Of a stretch of 64,000 bases of DNA, positions 10,863-22,941 are shown piece by piece. The stretch comes from Nannochloropsis oceanica (lineage: Eukaryota > Sar > Eustigmatophyceae > Eustigmatales > Monodopsidaceae). The notes below the pieces were generated by a model, which was not told where the DNA came from, searched no databases, and saw only the letters and a program-made list of their open reading frames with translations. Where the stretch lies: contig CP038106.1 in assembly GCA_004519485.1 (NCBI GenBank), forward strand, positions 1,561,501-1,625,500, read 5' to 3'. Positions within the stretch are counted from its first letter, which is position 1. Every line of letters begins with the position of its first letter. The translations under genes and the position numbers were made by a program.

Positions 10863-12415
10863 CTATTTTTTGCACCTGTGGAAGTCAAAGCCACCGCAGC
10901 CGAGGGCAGTGAAGAGGAAGATAGCTAAGGATAGAACAAAAGCGAGGAGGAGGGACCGGTTGAGGCGCCGCCACCACATGCTCTGCTGTAGCCGCCGAGA
11001 TTGTCTAAGGGTGGCGAGGGAGGGAGCGAGAAAGGGAAGGAGGGAGGGACGGAGGGAGAAAAAGGCCGTCAGGAGAAAGGTGGAGACACCCAGGCGCCAT
11101 ATGAGATCTTCTTGGCTCCCTCCCTCCCTCCTACCTTTTGAACTGCACGGCCTGCTGGCTGAGCCTGTCAGTCTTGTCCACCAGCAGCTCGATCTTCTCG
11201 CCCCTGGCTAGGACCTTGAGGGAGGGCGGGAGGGCGGGAGGAGTAAGCGGTGGCACACGGCCGATGCGATCGCCTGTTTAGTTTACCCTTGGGCCGGCTT
11301 CTTCAGAACTCAAACACATGGGCAGCCCAATCCTCCCTCCCTCCTTCCTCCCTCCCTCCCTACCTGGTCGATGTTCTCCACCATCACACTCTTGGTGTCA
11401 TCGATCTTCGTCCGCAGCTGCCGCAGGTTGTCGGCGGAGGGATCGGCGTTGTAGAAGTCCATCATGGCCTTGAGGGAGGGGGAGAAGGACTCGTTCATGG
11501 CGAAGGCGATGGCCTAGGGAGGGAGGGAGGGAGGGAGGGAGGGAGGGAGGGAGGGTTGAATTGGTGGGAGTCCATCACAGCCTTGAGGACGGGAAGGAGG
11601 CGCACGTTTATGGTAGGGGTGGTCGCCTGGGGATGATTGGAGGGAAAGAGGGAGGGAGGAAGGAAGGAAGGAAAAGAGGGAGGGAGGAAGGAAGGAAGGA
11701 AAAGAGGGAGGAAGGGTGCTTACCGTGTAGGCTGCCTCGCCGAATGTGGACATGAAGCGACGTTGAACCTCTTCAAGGAACAGGAAGGCGAGGCGGCGCT
11801 TGTTCTCGGCATCGTCCACCATGCACAGGTAGATGAGGGGGGAGGAGGTGGAGGAGGAGGAGGAGGACTGGCCCTGGCCGCCTCCGCTGCTGTCAACGAC
11901 GTAATGGAAGACGTGCTGGTCGTAGACGATCGACATTTTCTGCCCACTGAGGCGACGGACGGATTGATCGGAGAAATTTACGTGTTATTAAATATGCATG
12001 CACCTGAAGCAAATGGAGCAGGAGAAAGCGAACAAATACGGTATAGAAGACCCTGACAGGCACACCAGTAGGCAGAAGCATGCCCCATTTCGCAATCCGA
12101 GACGGACACATACATATACCGCTTCCCATGTACGTACCCGGCTTCGCCGCCTCCATGTGGCATGCCCCGATCCCCGATTCGCGCGAGGAGAAAACGTGTG
12201 ACGGTGGGAAAGTTGCCGCTTGTGCTCTGCGATATTATTTGGGTCCCAAGAACGAGAGGGAGGAAAAGAGGAAGGGGATGGGCAACAGAATGCACATGTA
12301 CATCACCCGAAGCAGCAACCCCCTTCCCAGTCCTCCTTTTCTTCGCTGTCCGCCTTACCGTGAACTCGGCCAATACAGTCTTGCCCCGGGCGACGAGAGC
12401 GTAGAGGATGGCCAT
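10863..12415 (-). CDS. VAMP7: VAMP7-like longin R-SNARE
   Basis: Six minus-strand exons (12415..12359, 12226..12138, 11946..11724, 11513..11364, 11214..11135, 11004..10863) join in phase to 246 residues. The longin domain starts MAILYALVARGKTVLAEFT and continues through VYDQHVFHYVV and FLFLEEVQRRFMSTFGEAAY. The SNARE motif spans KIDDTKSVMVENIDQ, VLARGEKIELLVDKTDRLSQ, with the R of ARGEK as the likely zero-layer arginine. A C-terminal membrane anchor follows (SLLLAFVLSLAIFLFTALGC), ending CGGFDFHRCKK, very close to the animal VAMP7 tail. Known members mediate fusion with late endosomes, lysosomes or vacuoles and the plasma membrane. The longin domain has a Ser/Gly insert. The exon 2/3 junction is the least certain; it depends on the GGTACGT donor near 12137. 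Confidence 0.9.
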
Positions 12416-12994
12416 TATCAATGTGTGATGGTCGGAGCAGGCTGCAGGCAGAGGAGGAGGAGGGCGGGCTAGTGCGGAGGGAGGGAAGAAGGCTCGCGTT
12501 CAAAATCAGGAAGCTGGGAGTCTGTCTTTGCTAAACTGCTCCTGTCTGTGTGTGACAGTAGGAAATGGAGATGCTGATATCAGGGCCGTGGTATATGACT
12601 GTGCGTGTGCGTGTGTGTGTCTATGGAGGTTGTGTTCAACTCAACGTGGTGCCTTGGCGATCAGAACGACCTGTCAGCTCCCTCAGACACAGCTTCCTTG
12701 AACCCAGTAGCGCGCAATTTCGTCAATGCCGAGGCATGGTGGAGCGTCGTGGAGTGGCAGAGTTCTTTGAGGACGTGCCAGGCATACAAACGCCAGCCAA
12801 GACAAAGCTTGCCGATTACCACGGTTGTTTGGAAGTTCAGTGATCTTCATCACCTCCCACTCCTGACGCTGCATGATTCCACTTTCCTATTGCTCAGCAC
12901 CCCCCCCAAAAACACCCCGCACAGGGACAAAACGACAACCACAGCGTTCGCATCATTACTGTCGAGGACCACTGGGACCATAGAAAGCAGCGAG
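12416..12994. promoter_or_regulatory. Divergent intergenic region (SNARE / phosphate-carrier-like)
   Basis: About 580 bases lie between two head-to-head starts. A short GT-rich run sits at 12600-12622. Frames are open in parts but have no domain, so I treat the stretch as shared promoter and 5' UTR space. Confidence 0.4.
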
Positions 12995-15900
12995 ATGGAG
13001 CCGCTGCCCTCTCTTTCTCCCCCTTTACCCACACGGCGGCCCCAACACCACGCTCCACAGCAGCATTCGAGAAAGCGGAGCCCTCTTGCCTTCACTGCCG
13101 CCGCCATTTTTCTCTTGTCCTCCTCACTCCCCACCTCAGCCAGCACTGCTCTCAAAAGCAGCCGAGGCACTAGAAGAATAGGAAGCCAGCCGGCGTTCCT
13201 CCACGCACCCCAACCACCATCTTCTCCGACCTCTTTTGCCTCCTCCGTCTCCTCCTCTTCCTCCTTTCCCCCCTACTATCATGCCCCTCGCCCCCTCGCA
13301 GCCACGCCCTTGCCACGAAATGACAAGGATAAGAAGACAAAGGGAGGAGGGAGCACAGGACCCATCAAGTCTCGCAGCGGCTTGACGGGCACGGGGCTGA
13401 CACGCGAGAAGGCGGTTCTCGGCGCCGTGGGAGGCAGCTTGGGGGTGTGGGGAATCTTCACCGCTGCGCGGAACCTGCAAAGTGCGGCAGACAAGGCCAG
13501 CTCTCGGGCCTTCGTTTGGAAGGAGCCTTCAAAGATTGCGAAGAAGAAGCTTGAAGGCGGAGGCCTGAGTGGTCCTGGTCTGAGCCTTACTCCACAGGGC
13601 GTCTTCTCTCTTGCCTTCGTCACGTATCTAGCCCGTTTCCTCCTCAATTTTGACTCCTCCGTCGCTAACTGGTGGGCCTCCGAAGTTCTTCCAACAGCTC
13701 CAGTGAGCTCTTCTAAGGGTAACGAGGAGATCAGGGAGGGAGGGAGTGAGGGAGTGAGGGAAGTAAGAAGGGGAAGGAGGAAAGGAGGGAGGAAAGGAGG
13801 AAGGATATGAAGGAAGTGTTTATCTTTGTTCCACACACGCACATGAACCCTCCCTCCATCCCTCCTTCCCTCCTTCCCTCCTCCTTCCCCCCCCCCTTCC
13901 CGTAGGATCTCCTGCTCGGCAGCGTTTTCTCATGTCACGCTTCGGAGAGTTCTCCACCACGGTAGAGCTTGGTCTCGCCCCCTTCGCATCCAAGGGCAGG
14001 GAAGGCGCCATCTCCTTCTGTCAACGCCTCGCTGACCGTTACATAGGCACGTTTAGAGGCGGTAGTCTCCTTTCTCCCCTTTCCCTTTCCTCCCTTCTTC
14101 CTCCCTCCTTTCTTCCGTTCCTTTCGTTTTCCTTCTGGCCCCCCTCCTTCCCCCCCTCCTGTGGACTGCAGCATGAGCGTCCTTATCTCACTCATCCCTC
14201 CCTCCTTCCCTCCAGGCCCCGAGAGCGAAACGTACGCCCGTGGGACACCAGAAGGCCGTAGAATCCGGGAGCAGCTCGCCCTCCTCTTCTCCCTCCTCCC
14301 TCCTTCCGCACAGCCCACCCCCCTCATCCGTGACCTCCTGGCGTCGTTGCCCCCGTCCAGTGGCACTTCGCGCATTTTCCAAGTCGAGACTCTGGGGTAG
14401 GTAGTGGTGTCAATGTTGTTTTCGTTGTGGTTGATGTCGTTATTGTTGCTGGTGTTGGTGGTCGTGATGTCGTTGTTGTTGGTGTTGCTGTTGTCGTTGT
14501 TGTTGGTGGTGTTGGTGATGTAGCTGGTAGTGGGGATGCTTCCCAATTTTGATGTAAAGGGAGGGTTGGAGGGAGGGGAGGAGGGAGTAATTCGGTAAAA
14601 TAAGGATGCCTGAAGCATGGACGTGACACGCTCCCTCCCTCCCTCCCTCCCTCCCTCCCTCTCCCCCACCCTCTTTAGTTCGGGCCAGAGCAAGGTGTTG
14701 ATGGATCAGACCGTGCGAGGGATGGGACAGGATCCCCTCATGCTCCTCCCCGCCCGCAACATGGTTCCCTTTCCAGTGGACGAGGACGGGAGGGAGGGCG
14801 CGAGGCAGGGCGAGGCCGTCTCGTACCGCGTGCCGGGGCTGCAGTCGGTCATGGAAGGTGCTTATTACGGAAGGGGAGGCGGAGGGGGAGGGAGAGGGGA
14901 AGGAGACGCAGCAGCAGCAGCAGCCAGGGGCTTCCTTGCCCCCGAGATGGCAGTCGCCCGGCCCATCCCTCCCTCCATCCCTTCCTCCATCCCTTCCTCC
15001 TTCCCGCCCTCCCCCTTCGGTCCCATCGCCGATCGTCCGGTGATGAAAGAGAGGCCGTTGGACCTACAGACGTACCTGCTTTTCGCCTTGGCCGGTGCGG
15101 TGGGTTGTGCCGGAACCCACTCACTGGTGGTGCCCATTGGTGAGCCCTCCCTCCCTCCCTCCCTCCGTCTTTATTATTATTATATATTATTATATATATA
15201 TATATTATTATTATATATCATCAAACCATCGTCATTCCTCGGGTTCCATGATTCGTGTTGTTTACCCTCCCTCCCTCCCTCCCTCCCTCCCTCCCTCCCC
15301 AGACGTGGTGAAGACCAAGGCGCAGACAAGCGGAGGCAAGACATCCATTATTGAGGGCGTCCGCACTCTCGCTAAGGAGGAAGGGATCGAGGGCCTGACT
15401 CGCGGCTTAGAGCCTACCATCCTCGGCTACATGTTTTACGGCGCGACCGTCTACCCGGGCTACGAGTTTTTTAAACGGGCGTTGACCAGCGCCGGTAGGG
15501 AGGGAGGGAGGAAGGGAGGGAGGGAGGAAGGGAGGGGGGGAGTGAGGGAGGGAGGGAGGTAGGGAGATTGAGTGTGGGAGAAAGAAAGGGAGGGCGGGCT
15601 GGCGGGCGGGGTTTCATTTTTAGGGGGACCGAGCCTGACTTTCTCCCCTCCCTCCTTCCCTTCCTGCTACGTTCTCTTCTTCCTCCCTTCCTCCCCTCCC
15701 TCCCTCCGTACAGTGAGCCCGGCGGCTGCCCTACAGTACCACGCGCCTCTGGTCGTCCTGGCAGGGGCCCTGGCCACCGTCATAGCATGCTTAGGTGCGT
15801 ACGCCCCTCCCTCGCTCCCTTCCTCCCTCCCTCCCTTCCTCCCTTTCTCTTTCCGTGCTATGTGTCCTGACCAGCGCCTTCACTCGTTACGTGCTTGCTC

Positions 15901-16893
15901 GCCGCCTCACGTCCCTCCCTCCCTCCTTCCCTCCCTCCTTTCTTCAGGAGTCTGTCCCGCCGAAGCCCTGCGTATCCGGATGGTGGCTAATGCCGAGACG
16001 TTCGGGGAGACATGGGCCGGGGCAGTGGAGCAAGAAGGAGGCGCGCCCTCTCTCTGGGATGGCTTCCCCCCCCTCGTGGTCCGACAGGTACAGCCAGAAA
16101 CCAAGTTACCCGGAAGAAGAAGAGAGCGGCCTCGTTTGTTTGCCTTTTCTCCCTCCCTCCATCCCTCCCTCTTACTCTCCCTCAGGTTTCACGTCTTCGA
16201 TTCCGTCGGATCAACCCTCTCCTCACCTCCCCACCCTCCCTCCCTCCCTCCCTCCCTCAGGTCCTGTTTGGAATGATGAAATTCGTAGTGTTCGATTCCG
16301 TCGGCACCGCCATCTTCGCCGCTGCTCCCTTCCTCCGGGAGAGCGTTGCTTCCTCTCTAGGGGTCTCTCTTGTGAGCGGGGCTATGGCCGGTGTGGCCTC
16401 GGCCATTATCTCCCAGCCAGGTAGGGGAGGAAGAAAGGAAGAAAGGAGGGAGGGAGGGAGGATGGTAGGAGGGAGGGGCAGTCATCAGCCATCCGTCCGC
16501 AGCATCACCACTTATTCGTCTCCACCCATTCCCCCCCCCCTCCCTCCCTTTCCTCATTCCTTGACCTCCTTCATTGGCTGCTTTCCGTGGCCTCCCTCCG
16601 TCCCTCCCTCCGTCTCTCCCTCCGTCCCTGCCTGCCTGCCTGCCTGCCCAGCGGACACCATCCTGTCGAAGATGAACGCCGACGCCCGCCCCGGCGTGAT
16701 GGAAGCCGTCTCCTCGATCCTCACCGAAAACGGTCTCGGGGGTTTTTTCGTCGGCCTGGGCACTCGCTGCCTATGGTCGGGAAGCATCATCAGCGGTCAG
16801 TTCCTCCTCTACGACGTGTTTCGGAGCCTCCTGCACGTATCGAACGAGGACTTGTCGCAGTACATGGATGTGATTGGCACTTTTGGCAGTTGA
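12995..16893 (+). CDS. Mitochondrial-carrier-family protein, phosphate-carrier type, with long N-terminal extension
   Basis: Nine exons (12995..13718, 13906..14061, 14216..14396, 14679..15139, 15303..15494, 15714..15794, 15948..16087, 16261..16420, 16652..16893) keep phase throughout and give 778 residues. The last 300 residues or so form three carrier repeats. Their signatures are VPIDVVKTKAQ, PAEALRIRM and QPADTILSKMN; the third lacks the usual charged partner, exactly as in phosphate carriers (PADSVVS). LEPTILGYMFYGATVYPGYE and GFPPLVVRQVLFGMMKF also match phosphate carriers. The first 470 residues are not from that family. They hold a hydrophobic leader (FTAAAIFLLSSSLP), a Ser/Pro-rich transit-like stretch, and two possible membrane segments near residues 140-160 and 200-220. 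A plastid or other envelope location is inferred, not shown. Exon 4 contains a Gly/Ala-rich stretch that might hide a further intron. Confidence 0.85.
15171..15224 (+). repeat. AT-rich microsatellite in intron 4
   Basis: TTAT and TATA repeats sit inside the fourth intron of the carrier-like gene, flanked on both sides by TCCC arrays. They contrast sharply with the GC-rich surroundings. Confidence 0.8.
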
Positions 16894-17724
16894 GGTGGAT
16901 GGGGAGAGGGGGAGGGAGGGAGGGAGGGAGGGGGGGAGGGGCTTGTACATGGAGGGACAGGGGGACGGGAGCAAGGAAGAAGAGAAAATCGAATCCAGCA
17001 TCACCAATGACGGTGGGTGAAAAGTGAGTGTGTTTTGGGGGCGGAGAGGAGAAAAAATGAGCAGAAGAAAGGAAAAAAGGCAAGAAGAAGAAGAAGCAGA
17101 AGCAATCGAAGAAGAGGAATAAATGGGGATAAAATCCGCGTAAATGAAAACAAAAGAAGGAAAGGCAGAAAAGAAAGAATAATAAGTAGTGGATGACGGA
17201 CGGAGGGCCAGGAGGACGAACGGTGCCAGGAGCAGGAGCAGTTGCGTCATAAGCCTTGTCATTCATGAAGGCCTTTGATTGACGCACTTCCTCGTGTCTT
17301 CCGATGGGTCTGTCCATTCTCCTTTGCTTTTTGCGAAATGGGGGGGAGGGAGGGAGGGAGGGAGGGAGGGAGGGGCAACGTTTTTTTCACGCGTAGCTTT
17401 TTCTTCCAGGTCGCACCGCCATTCTCCCTCTCTTTTCTCAGCCGCTCTCTACCTCCTTCCCTCCCTCCCACCGTACATAGCCTCCCTGGTGCTTGCATCC
17501 CCCCCCCCCCCCCTCTCGCTGCGGATCTTAGTTCCCCCTCCCATGGCACCCTCCTTTCTCTCTTTTTCCCACTTGCCCTTCCTCGCACCAACACCCCACA
17601 CAAGTCATCCATCCCCATGCAGCTCGTCTGAATCAGCGCATGCTTTCTGCTTCCTTTCACGAGTGGATGCTGCTGTATACTTTACTCGTATTACATATTA
17701 TTACTCACATTATTCTGCTTCCGT
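16894..17724. other. Convergent 3' spacer
   Basis: About 830 bases lie between converging stop codons. Present are GGGA arrays at 16903-16938 and 17341-17373, a purine-rich tract at 17040-17180 with an AATAAA hexamer at 17118-17123, and a pyrimidine-rich tract to 17600. No coding frame is convincing. Confidence 0.5.
17118..17123 (+). terminator. Possible polyadenylation signal AATAAA
   Basis: The hexamer lies 225 bases after the stop codon of the carrier-like gene on the same strand. Whether this lineage uses AATAAA is not known from the sequence. Confidence 0.3.
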
Positions 17725-18970
17725 TTAGGCGTAGCTGTCCATGGATGACTGGCTCGAGCTAGTCTGCAATCAATGAGGAAGAAGGGAGGAGGGAAAAAGA
17801 ACGAAGAGAAGGATGAGCGACGAAAAAATCTACATGTCGGAATCTGTAGGCCACATCCCTCCCTCTCTCCCTCCCTCCCTGCAGCAGCACGCACCGGTAG
17901 GTACTGCCTCCACATAAAAAGGAAGAGGGAAAAGATGCCAAAAATGAGGAAGAGGAAAAAAGCAAAGGTCGCGATGGCCCCGTCTGCGCTCTTCTCGCTC
18001 GCCGACTCGGCTTGGCGGCTACAGCGGGGAGGAGGGGGAGGAGGGGGAGGAGGGAGATATGACATGAAACGAGGATGGAGAAAAATAGCACACTCGTTGA
18101 AAGACCAACACATTTTGGGAAAAGAAGAGGGCGGCGAGGATCCGTCCATGCAAAGAAGTATCCCGGCACATCTCGTTTTTCCACCTCCTCGTCCTTCCCC
18201 CCCGCCCTCTCTACCTGCGAGCCTCGAAGATGGTGAAGAGAAGCAGCTGAATCTGCGAGAACATGGCCGTGCAACCCAACAGTACACCCGTGGCGATGGG
18301 GGTCTGGATCCTGGAAAACAGGGAAAAGAGTCAAAGCCAAGAGACGGGGAAGGGTGTGGTGGTGGATGGATGTGCACACGCGATGGAATGAAAGACCGGG
18401 GAAGCTGCCGTGCCATGGCACGAGCGCTATCATCGTCATCAGCCTCAAGACAATCCCCGTCGTCCTTTGCCCCTCTCTACCCGTGGCAAATGCTACCTTG
18501 CATACCTCTTGAAGACGACCGTGCCGCCGACGAGGATGCACACCAACAGGATCATGGACCAAATGGCCGCAAACGCATGAGGGTCCGTCGCACTAGGGGT
18601 CTCGCTCTTCGAGAGGCGGGACGCAACGACCAGGGCTGAAATTACGTACTGTTATGGAAGGGATGAGAAATAGAGACATTATGAGTAGTCAATATGTGCC
18701 TGCATCACGCATTCTCATCCTTTCCGCAATTAGTGGGGAGAATGAACGGGTAGGCTGACAATCCCGCCTGTTCATCCTCCTACGGCTTGACCGGTAAACG
18801 GCGAGCGATCCTCGCCCGACACTTCACAAAATTCTACCAAGACATTTCACATTTCATACTCTCGTGTCTGAATCTCGATATTGCTAGAAATAACTTACCG
18901 CGATCGAGGTTGCCATGCAGGCATACCATGTGATTTGGAGAAGGCGACCCTTGTCGTCGAAAAGACCCAT
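17725..18970 (-). CDS. Small four-span membrane protein, unrecognised family
   Basis: Five minus-strand exons are visible: 18970..18899, 18635..18506, 18310..18215, 18018..17895, 17763..17725. They encode about 153 residues with four hydrophobic segments: around ITWYACMATSIA plus ALVVASRL, then FAAIWSMILLVCILVGG, then IATGVLLGCTAMFSQIQLLL, then ATFAFFLFLIFGIFSLFLF. The ends are MGLFDDKGRLLQ and TSSSQSSMDSYA, so both termini are short and polar. Layout and size resemble tetraspan vesicle or MARVEL-type proteins, but I cannot name a family. Exons 2 to 5 join perfectly. Exon 1 to exon 2 is one base out of phase with the canonical sites chosen, so a micro-exon, another splice site or a base error is needed there. 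Confidence 0.65.
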
Positions 18971-19621
18971 GGTATATGAGTGGTTGTTGAGGCGGGTGGC
19001 GGGGATGCGGGAGGATAAATTTGCCTGCGGTGTGGGGCACATTATTTGTGGTGTGGTGTCTTCATGAGTGTATTCTTGTATTGTGGGGGGTTGTACTTTT
19101 TACTGGTGATGATGAATGATGGTCGCTGGCCGCGGTACTTGCTTCAGGAGCCTCCAGTACATGAAGTGTCCCGACATCACACATCCTATGTGACTGTGAA
19201 CTAAATCACAAGACATCTTTTTCCTGGCGGGGAGTGACCACGCTATTGTTGCCGCCCGAGTGCGGCTGTGTCGTGTCCATGGGCCTTCGGAGACTTGGGC
19301 TCTGTTTAAAACGAAGATGATGTCTTAAGACCTCTCCTTTGTCAACCAGGAAAATGGCGGGAGCAGAGGCAGGACAAGCAGCACTGCAACGACGACAAAA
19401 AAATGTACCTCTCAAGCTCCCTTTTGTTTGTATGCCACAGCTGGTAAACCCAGCCCTCAGTAGAGGCCGTTGCAACGTGCGAGTAGACGGGCGAATCAGC
19501 GATTGCTTGATTCCAAAATTCCCTTTTGTTCTGATTTCCCTGAGACACTCTAAACTCTCCCTTGTCCCACCATTGCAGGCACACCCAGGCTCCTCACGCA
19601 CACCCCCCGCACGCATTTCAA
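18971..19621. promoter_or_regulatory. Divergent intergenic region
   Basis: About 650 bases lie between the four-span protein and the TMEM205-like gene, head to head. The composition is less GC-rich than in the genes. No specific motif was recognised. Confidence 0.4.
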
Positions 19622-20499
19622 ATGGCAACCTACCATTCGCTGGTGATCATGGCGTCTGCCTGTCTCCTCGTCTTCTTGGGTTCGACGATTGAGGCCACGA
19701 GCACTACTCATCCGTACGCCTCCTTTATTCATTTGGCCAGTGTCGGGGCCTGGTTTGGAATCTCGCTCTGGGTAACGTTTGTCGCTGGCGTTTTGCTGTA
19801 CAGGTATCTGCCCCGGCACCTCTTTGGAGAAGTGCAGAGCAAGATCTTTCCCTATTTCTTCGGCATGTCCTTGGTCTTCACTTCTCTTGCCCTGGCCTCG
19901 TGGGCACATTTGGAAGGGGTCACCGACCTCTTGGCCACCGCCAAGAATGGGGGCGAAGACGCGACCGTTCTTTTTGTCCTAGGCGGCGCCGCCATGCTTT
20001 CTGCGCTGCAGCTCGTAGTACTGGGCCCGTCGGTGACCAAGGCCATGAATGCGCGTAACAAACTGGAGAAGGTACATACCCATCTACATGTAAAGGAGTT
20101 ATATTGATTTTTGGGCCATCATCAGATGGTATATGGTGCGCTCGATTCTCCACGCTAAAAATTAGGAGGCGTATGGACATGGCTGTCATTACCATAGACA
20201 AGATTGGATTACTAACACTCCTATTGGTACTCACGCACGAATCTCCCTTCTCACTCCCTTAATCCCTTTTCACGTCTCTACCACAGGAAGAGGGTTTCGC
20301 CGACACGACCAGCAAGGAAGGAAGGAGCCCTCAGCTGCTTGCCTTGGGCAAGAAATTTGCACGCGTCCACGGGATGTCGTCAACCGCTAATCTGCTTATT
20401 TTCCTGGCAGCAATTATGCATCTCTATGTCCTGTCGTCCAAGCATGTCACGTTTGCGATTATGGCGCCAGCAGTCAAGGCCAGCTTTTGGGGATGGTAA
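19622..20499 (+). CDS. TMEM205-like: TMEM205-like (DUF4149) membrane protein
   Basis: Two exons, 19622..20071 and 20287..20499, give 220 residues. Four membrane segments are visible: near the start (SLVIMASACLLVFLGSTIE), around SVGAWFGISLWVTFVAGVLL, in the centre (IFPYFFGMSLVFTSLALASW then LFVLGGAAMLSALQLVVLG), and near the end (SSTANLLIFLAAIMHLYVLS). The HLASVGAWFG...WVTFVAG block and the KFARVHGMSS motif before the last helix are hallmarks of the TMEM205/DUF4149 family. Human TMEM205 is linked to cisplatin resistance and secretory traffic; its biochemical role is unsettled, and I assign none here. The intron has a clean AAG|GTACAT donor and CACAG acceptor and, unusually for this window, no GGGA array. 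Confidence 0.85.
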
Positions 20500-21454
20500 T
20501 GCGGGGTGTGGTGTGGAGATATGGGAATCAAGAGACGGGCTGTGCAGCGGGAGCTGGTGCGAATTTGCGTGTGAACATTCTGCATGTTTGTGAATGCACA
20601 TGTGAGAAAACGCAACCAAGGGAGTGAATAATGTGGTTTAATGAATGTCAAAAAGAAAAACAACAAGCAAGCACATGAGCTTAAGCATGAATGTGGTGAA
20701 CGGCTGGGCACACAAGGGCAAGACAAGAAAGATAATCGAAGAAGATTAAGCGAAAAGCCCAGAGATGAATTAAGAACATAACATTTTTATTACGAGTAGA
20801 TTTACATACGCGGCCATTGCTTTCTTTCATTCTTATTTTAGGGCCAGGGAAGGTGGCACATCCTTAATTTGCCACAAATGACATTATGACAGGGGGTAAG
20901 GAGGTTGACGGGCACATACGCGTCAGAGCCGCACAAGCCTCGCGAATGCAATCGTGTATAAGATCTGAGCGCCCTGGCCTTAGGGGTGTGATGCTTTGAA
21001 TGGTACAGTGTCGGCTTGCCTCGGCATGCGCCATTAAAAGCTCTCCCGGAGGGTATATCAAAAGTGAGACAAGTCTTTCAAATTTTTGTCTTCCAATTGA
21101 CACCCACTTATACGGCCCGCACAAGTTTAAGATTCCTTTCTAGGTATAGCGAGATACCTCAATCATCCTCCGAGCATGGTGCACAAGCGTGTGGAAGACG
21201 TCTCTGCTTTACGTGCCTTCGCTGCTCGAATGAAAACAGCGAGGATTCCAGGCAGCGGACGCAGCAACACCTCCTGCCGGTTGTATCTGCACAGCTCACC
21301 CATTACACCACAACATACACCACGACATACAGAGAGAAAAGCACAAAGATACCACGCTAGGTCAGCAATCGCAGCTACGACTATCACCCTGTCAACCAGC
21401 AGCCACACCACACCGATCACCTCTGCACGCACACAAACAGGAGGGTCTCACGCC
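20500..21454. other. Intergenic region and 5' leader of the TMEM94-like gene
   Basis: About 950 bases without a supported gene. The frame of the downstream gene is open from an ATG at 21176, but the residues encoded before 21455 are low in hydrophobic content and resemble leader sequence. A CACAAACAG acceptor-like site just before the chosen ATG suggests a spliced 5' UTR. Confidence 0.4.
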
Positions 21455-22890
21455 ATGCCGGTGCTGGACCACTCCTATTGGCAATGGCTGAAGCATGCGT
21501 TGCCAGTTGCGTGGACTCTTGGGCTCAGTGCCATTCTTCTTGCAATGTGCCTTCCGGACACCGGTCCCGAGGGCTCGCCTTTGCTCGTCCTTATGGTGTT
21601 GGGCATGGGTCTCGCTCTGTATAGCGCGGCGGCCTTAGGCTGGCTAATCATCTCTGCAGAAAGCAAGGCGCAAGAGTGGGGACATGGCTTGACGGAACCG
21701 GAACTCGACCTGTTGTACGAGGCGCCTTCTTTACCTCTAAGGGAAGTGGTGGACATTCTCGGAACAGACTCGACCACTGGCCTCAGCCACCGTCACGCCC
21801 AAGCCCGAGAAACGGAGTCGTCGCAAGAGGCACGTCGCAAGTCTTCCCCATCACATTGGGCCGTCCATACCCTCTTTCAGGCATTGCATGAAGAAGTCTG
21901 GGGTTCTTCCTCCTGGCCCATCGCCGCCCTCCTCTCCCTGGCCCTTGTGCAAGCTGCGGTCTTGTCACCTTCTTCGCCTATCCTCCCCTTGGGACTCACC
22001 CTCGTGCTCGTCGTCCTCTCGCTCTCCATCCTCCGGCGCTGGCGGGCAGCATGGTGTTTGCGCATGTGCACCCGGGGCGACACAGGGGCCTTGCCTGCGT
22101 TGGGACCGGTGACGGTGGTGCGGCAAGGGGAAGTGATGCAACTGCCGGTGGAGAGGGTAGTGGTGGGTGACTTATTGCTTCTCTCCCCGGGCCAGGAATT
22201 GTGCGCGGATGTGCGGCTGGTGGAGGTGGAGGCAGGACCGACGAGGAGGATCAACCTAGAGATGGACGAAAGCGTGTTGGATGAGCTGAGGCTGAGGCTT
22301 TTGGCGTTGGGGATGACGGTGGAGGGAGGGCCGGTGGCGGGAGGGAGGACCGGGCTGCTGTCCCCTGGCAGGGGCATGGGAGAAGAGGCGCAACAGCAGG
22401 AGCAGGAGCAGCAAGAGCAGCAGGAGCAGTGGAAGCCGCAGCGACAGGGAATGTTTTCCTTTACTGACGAAGAGGTGCGTATGCACGGATTGCCTGGTGG
22501 CAAACCAACGGCGCCGCGGCCGCAAGGCTCTCCTCCACCTCATACGGGCCTGCACCATCATGTCTCCTTCTCCCATGGTACCTTTTCCATGGAGGATAAG
22601 GCCGTCACTGCTGCCGCTGCTGCCAACACCATCAGCGCCACTGCTCCTGGTGGTCCAAAAGCAGGAGGAGGGGGAGGGAGCGGGGGATACGATACAAACT
22701 CCTTGCTCCCTCTCAACCACCGCCGCCGCACGTTCATGGGCTTGGCGGGCTCGGTCGTAACGAGGGGCAGAGGGAGGGGGCTGGTCGTGTCCCTGCCCCC
22801 GCATACAGAGAAGGGCCGCCTCACCCGCCTGCTCAAGCGGGCTGAGTGGGCACGGACGGTGGTGATGGAGCAATTGCAGGAGGTGGGGGT

Positions 22891-22941
<51 letters not shown>

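Noticed and set aside
21455-21470. Reading frames open over GGGA/TCCC arrays as many separate small proteins
   Set aside because: A GGGA repeat has no stop in any of six frames, so long frames rich in REGG, SLPP or EGGR arise automatically. Without a domain or splice support they are not genes.
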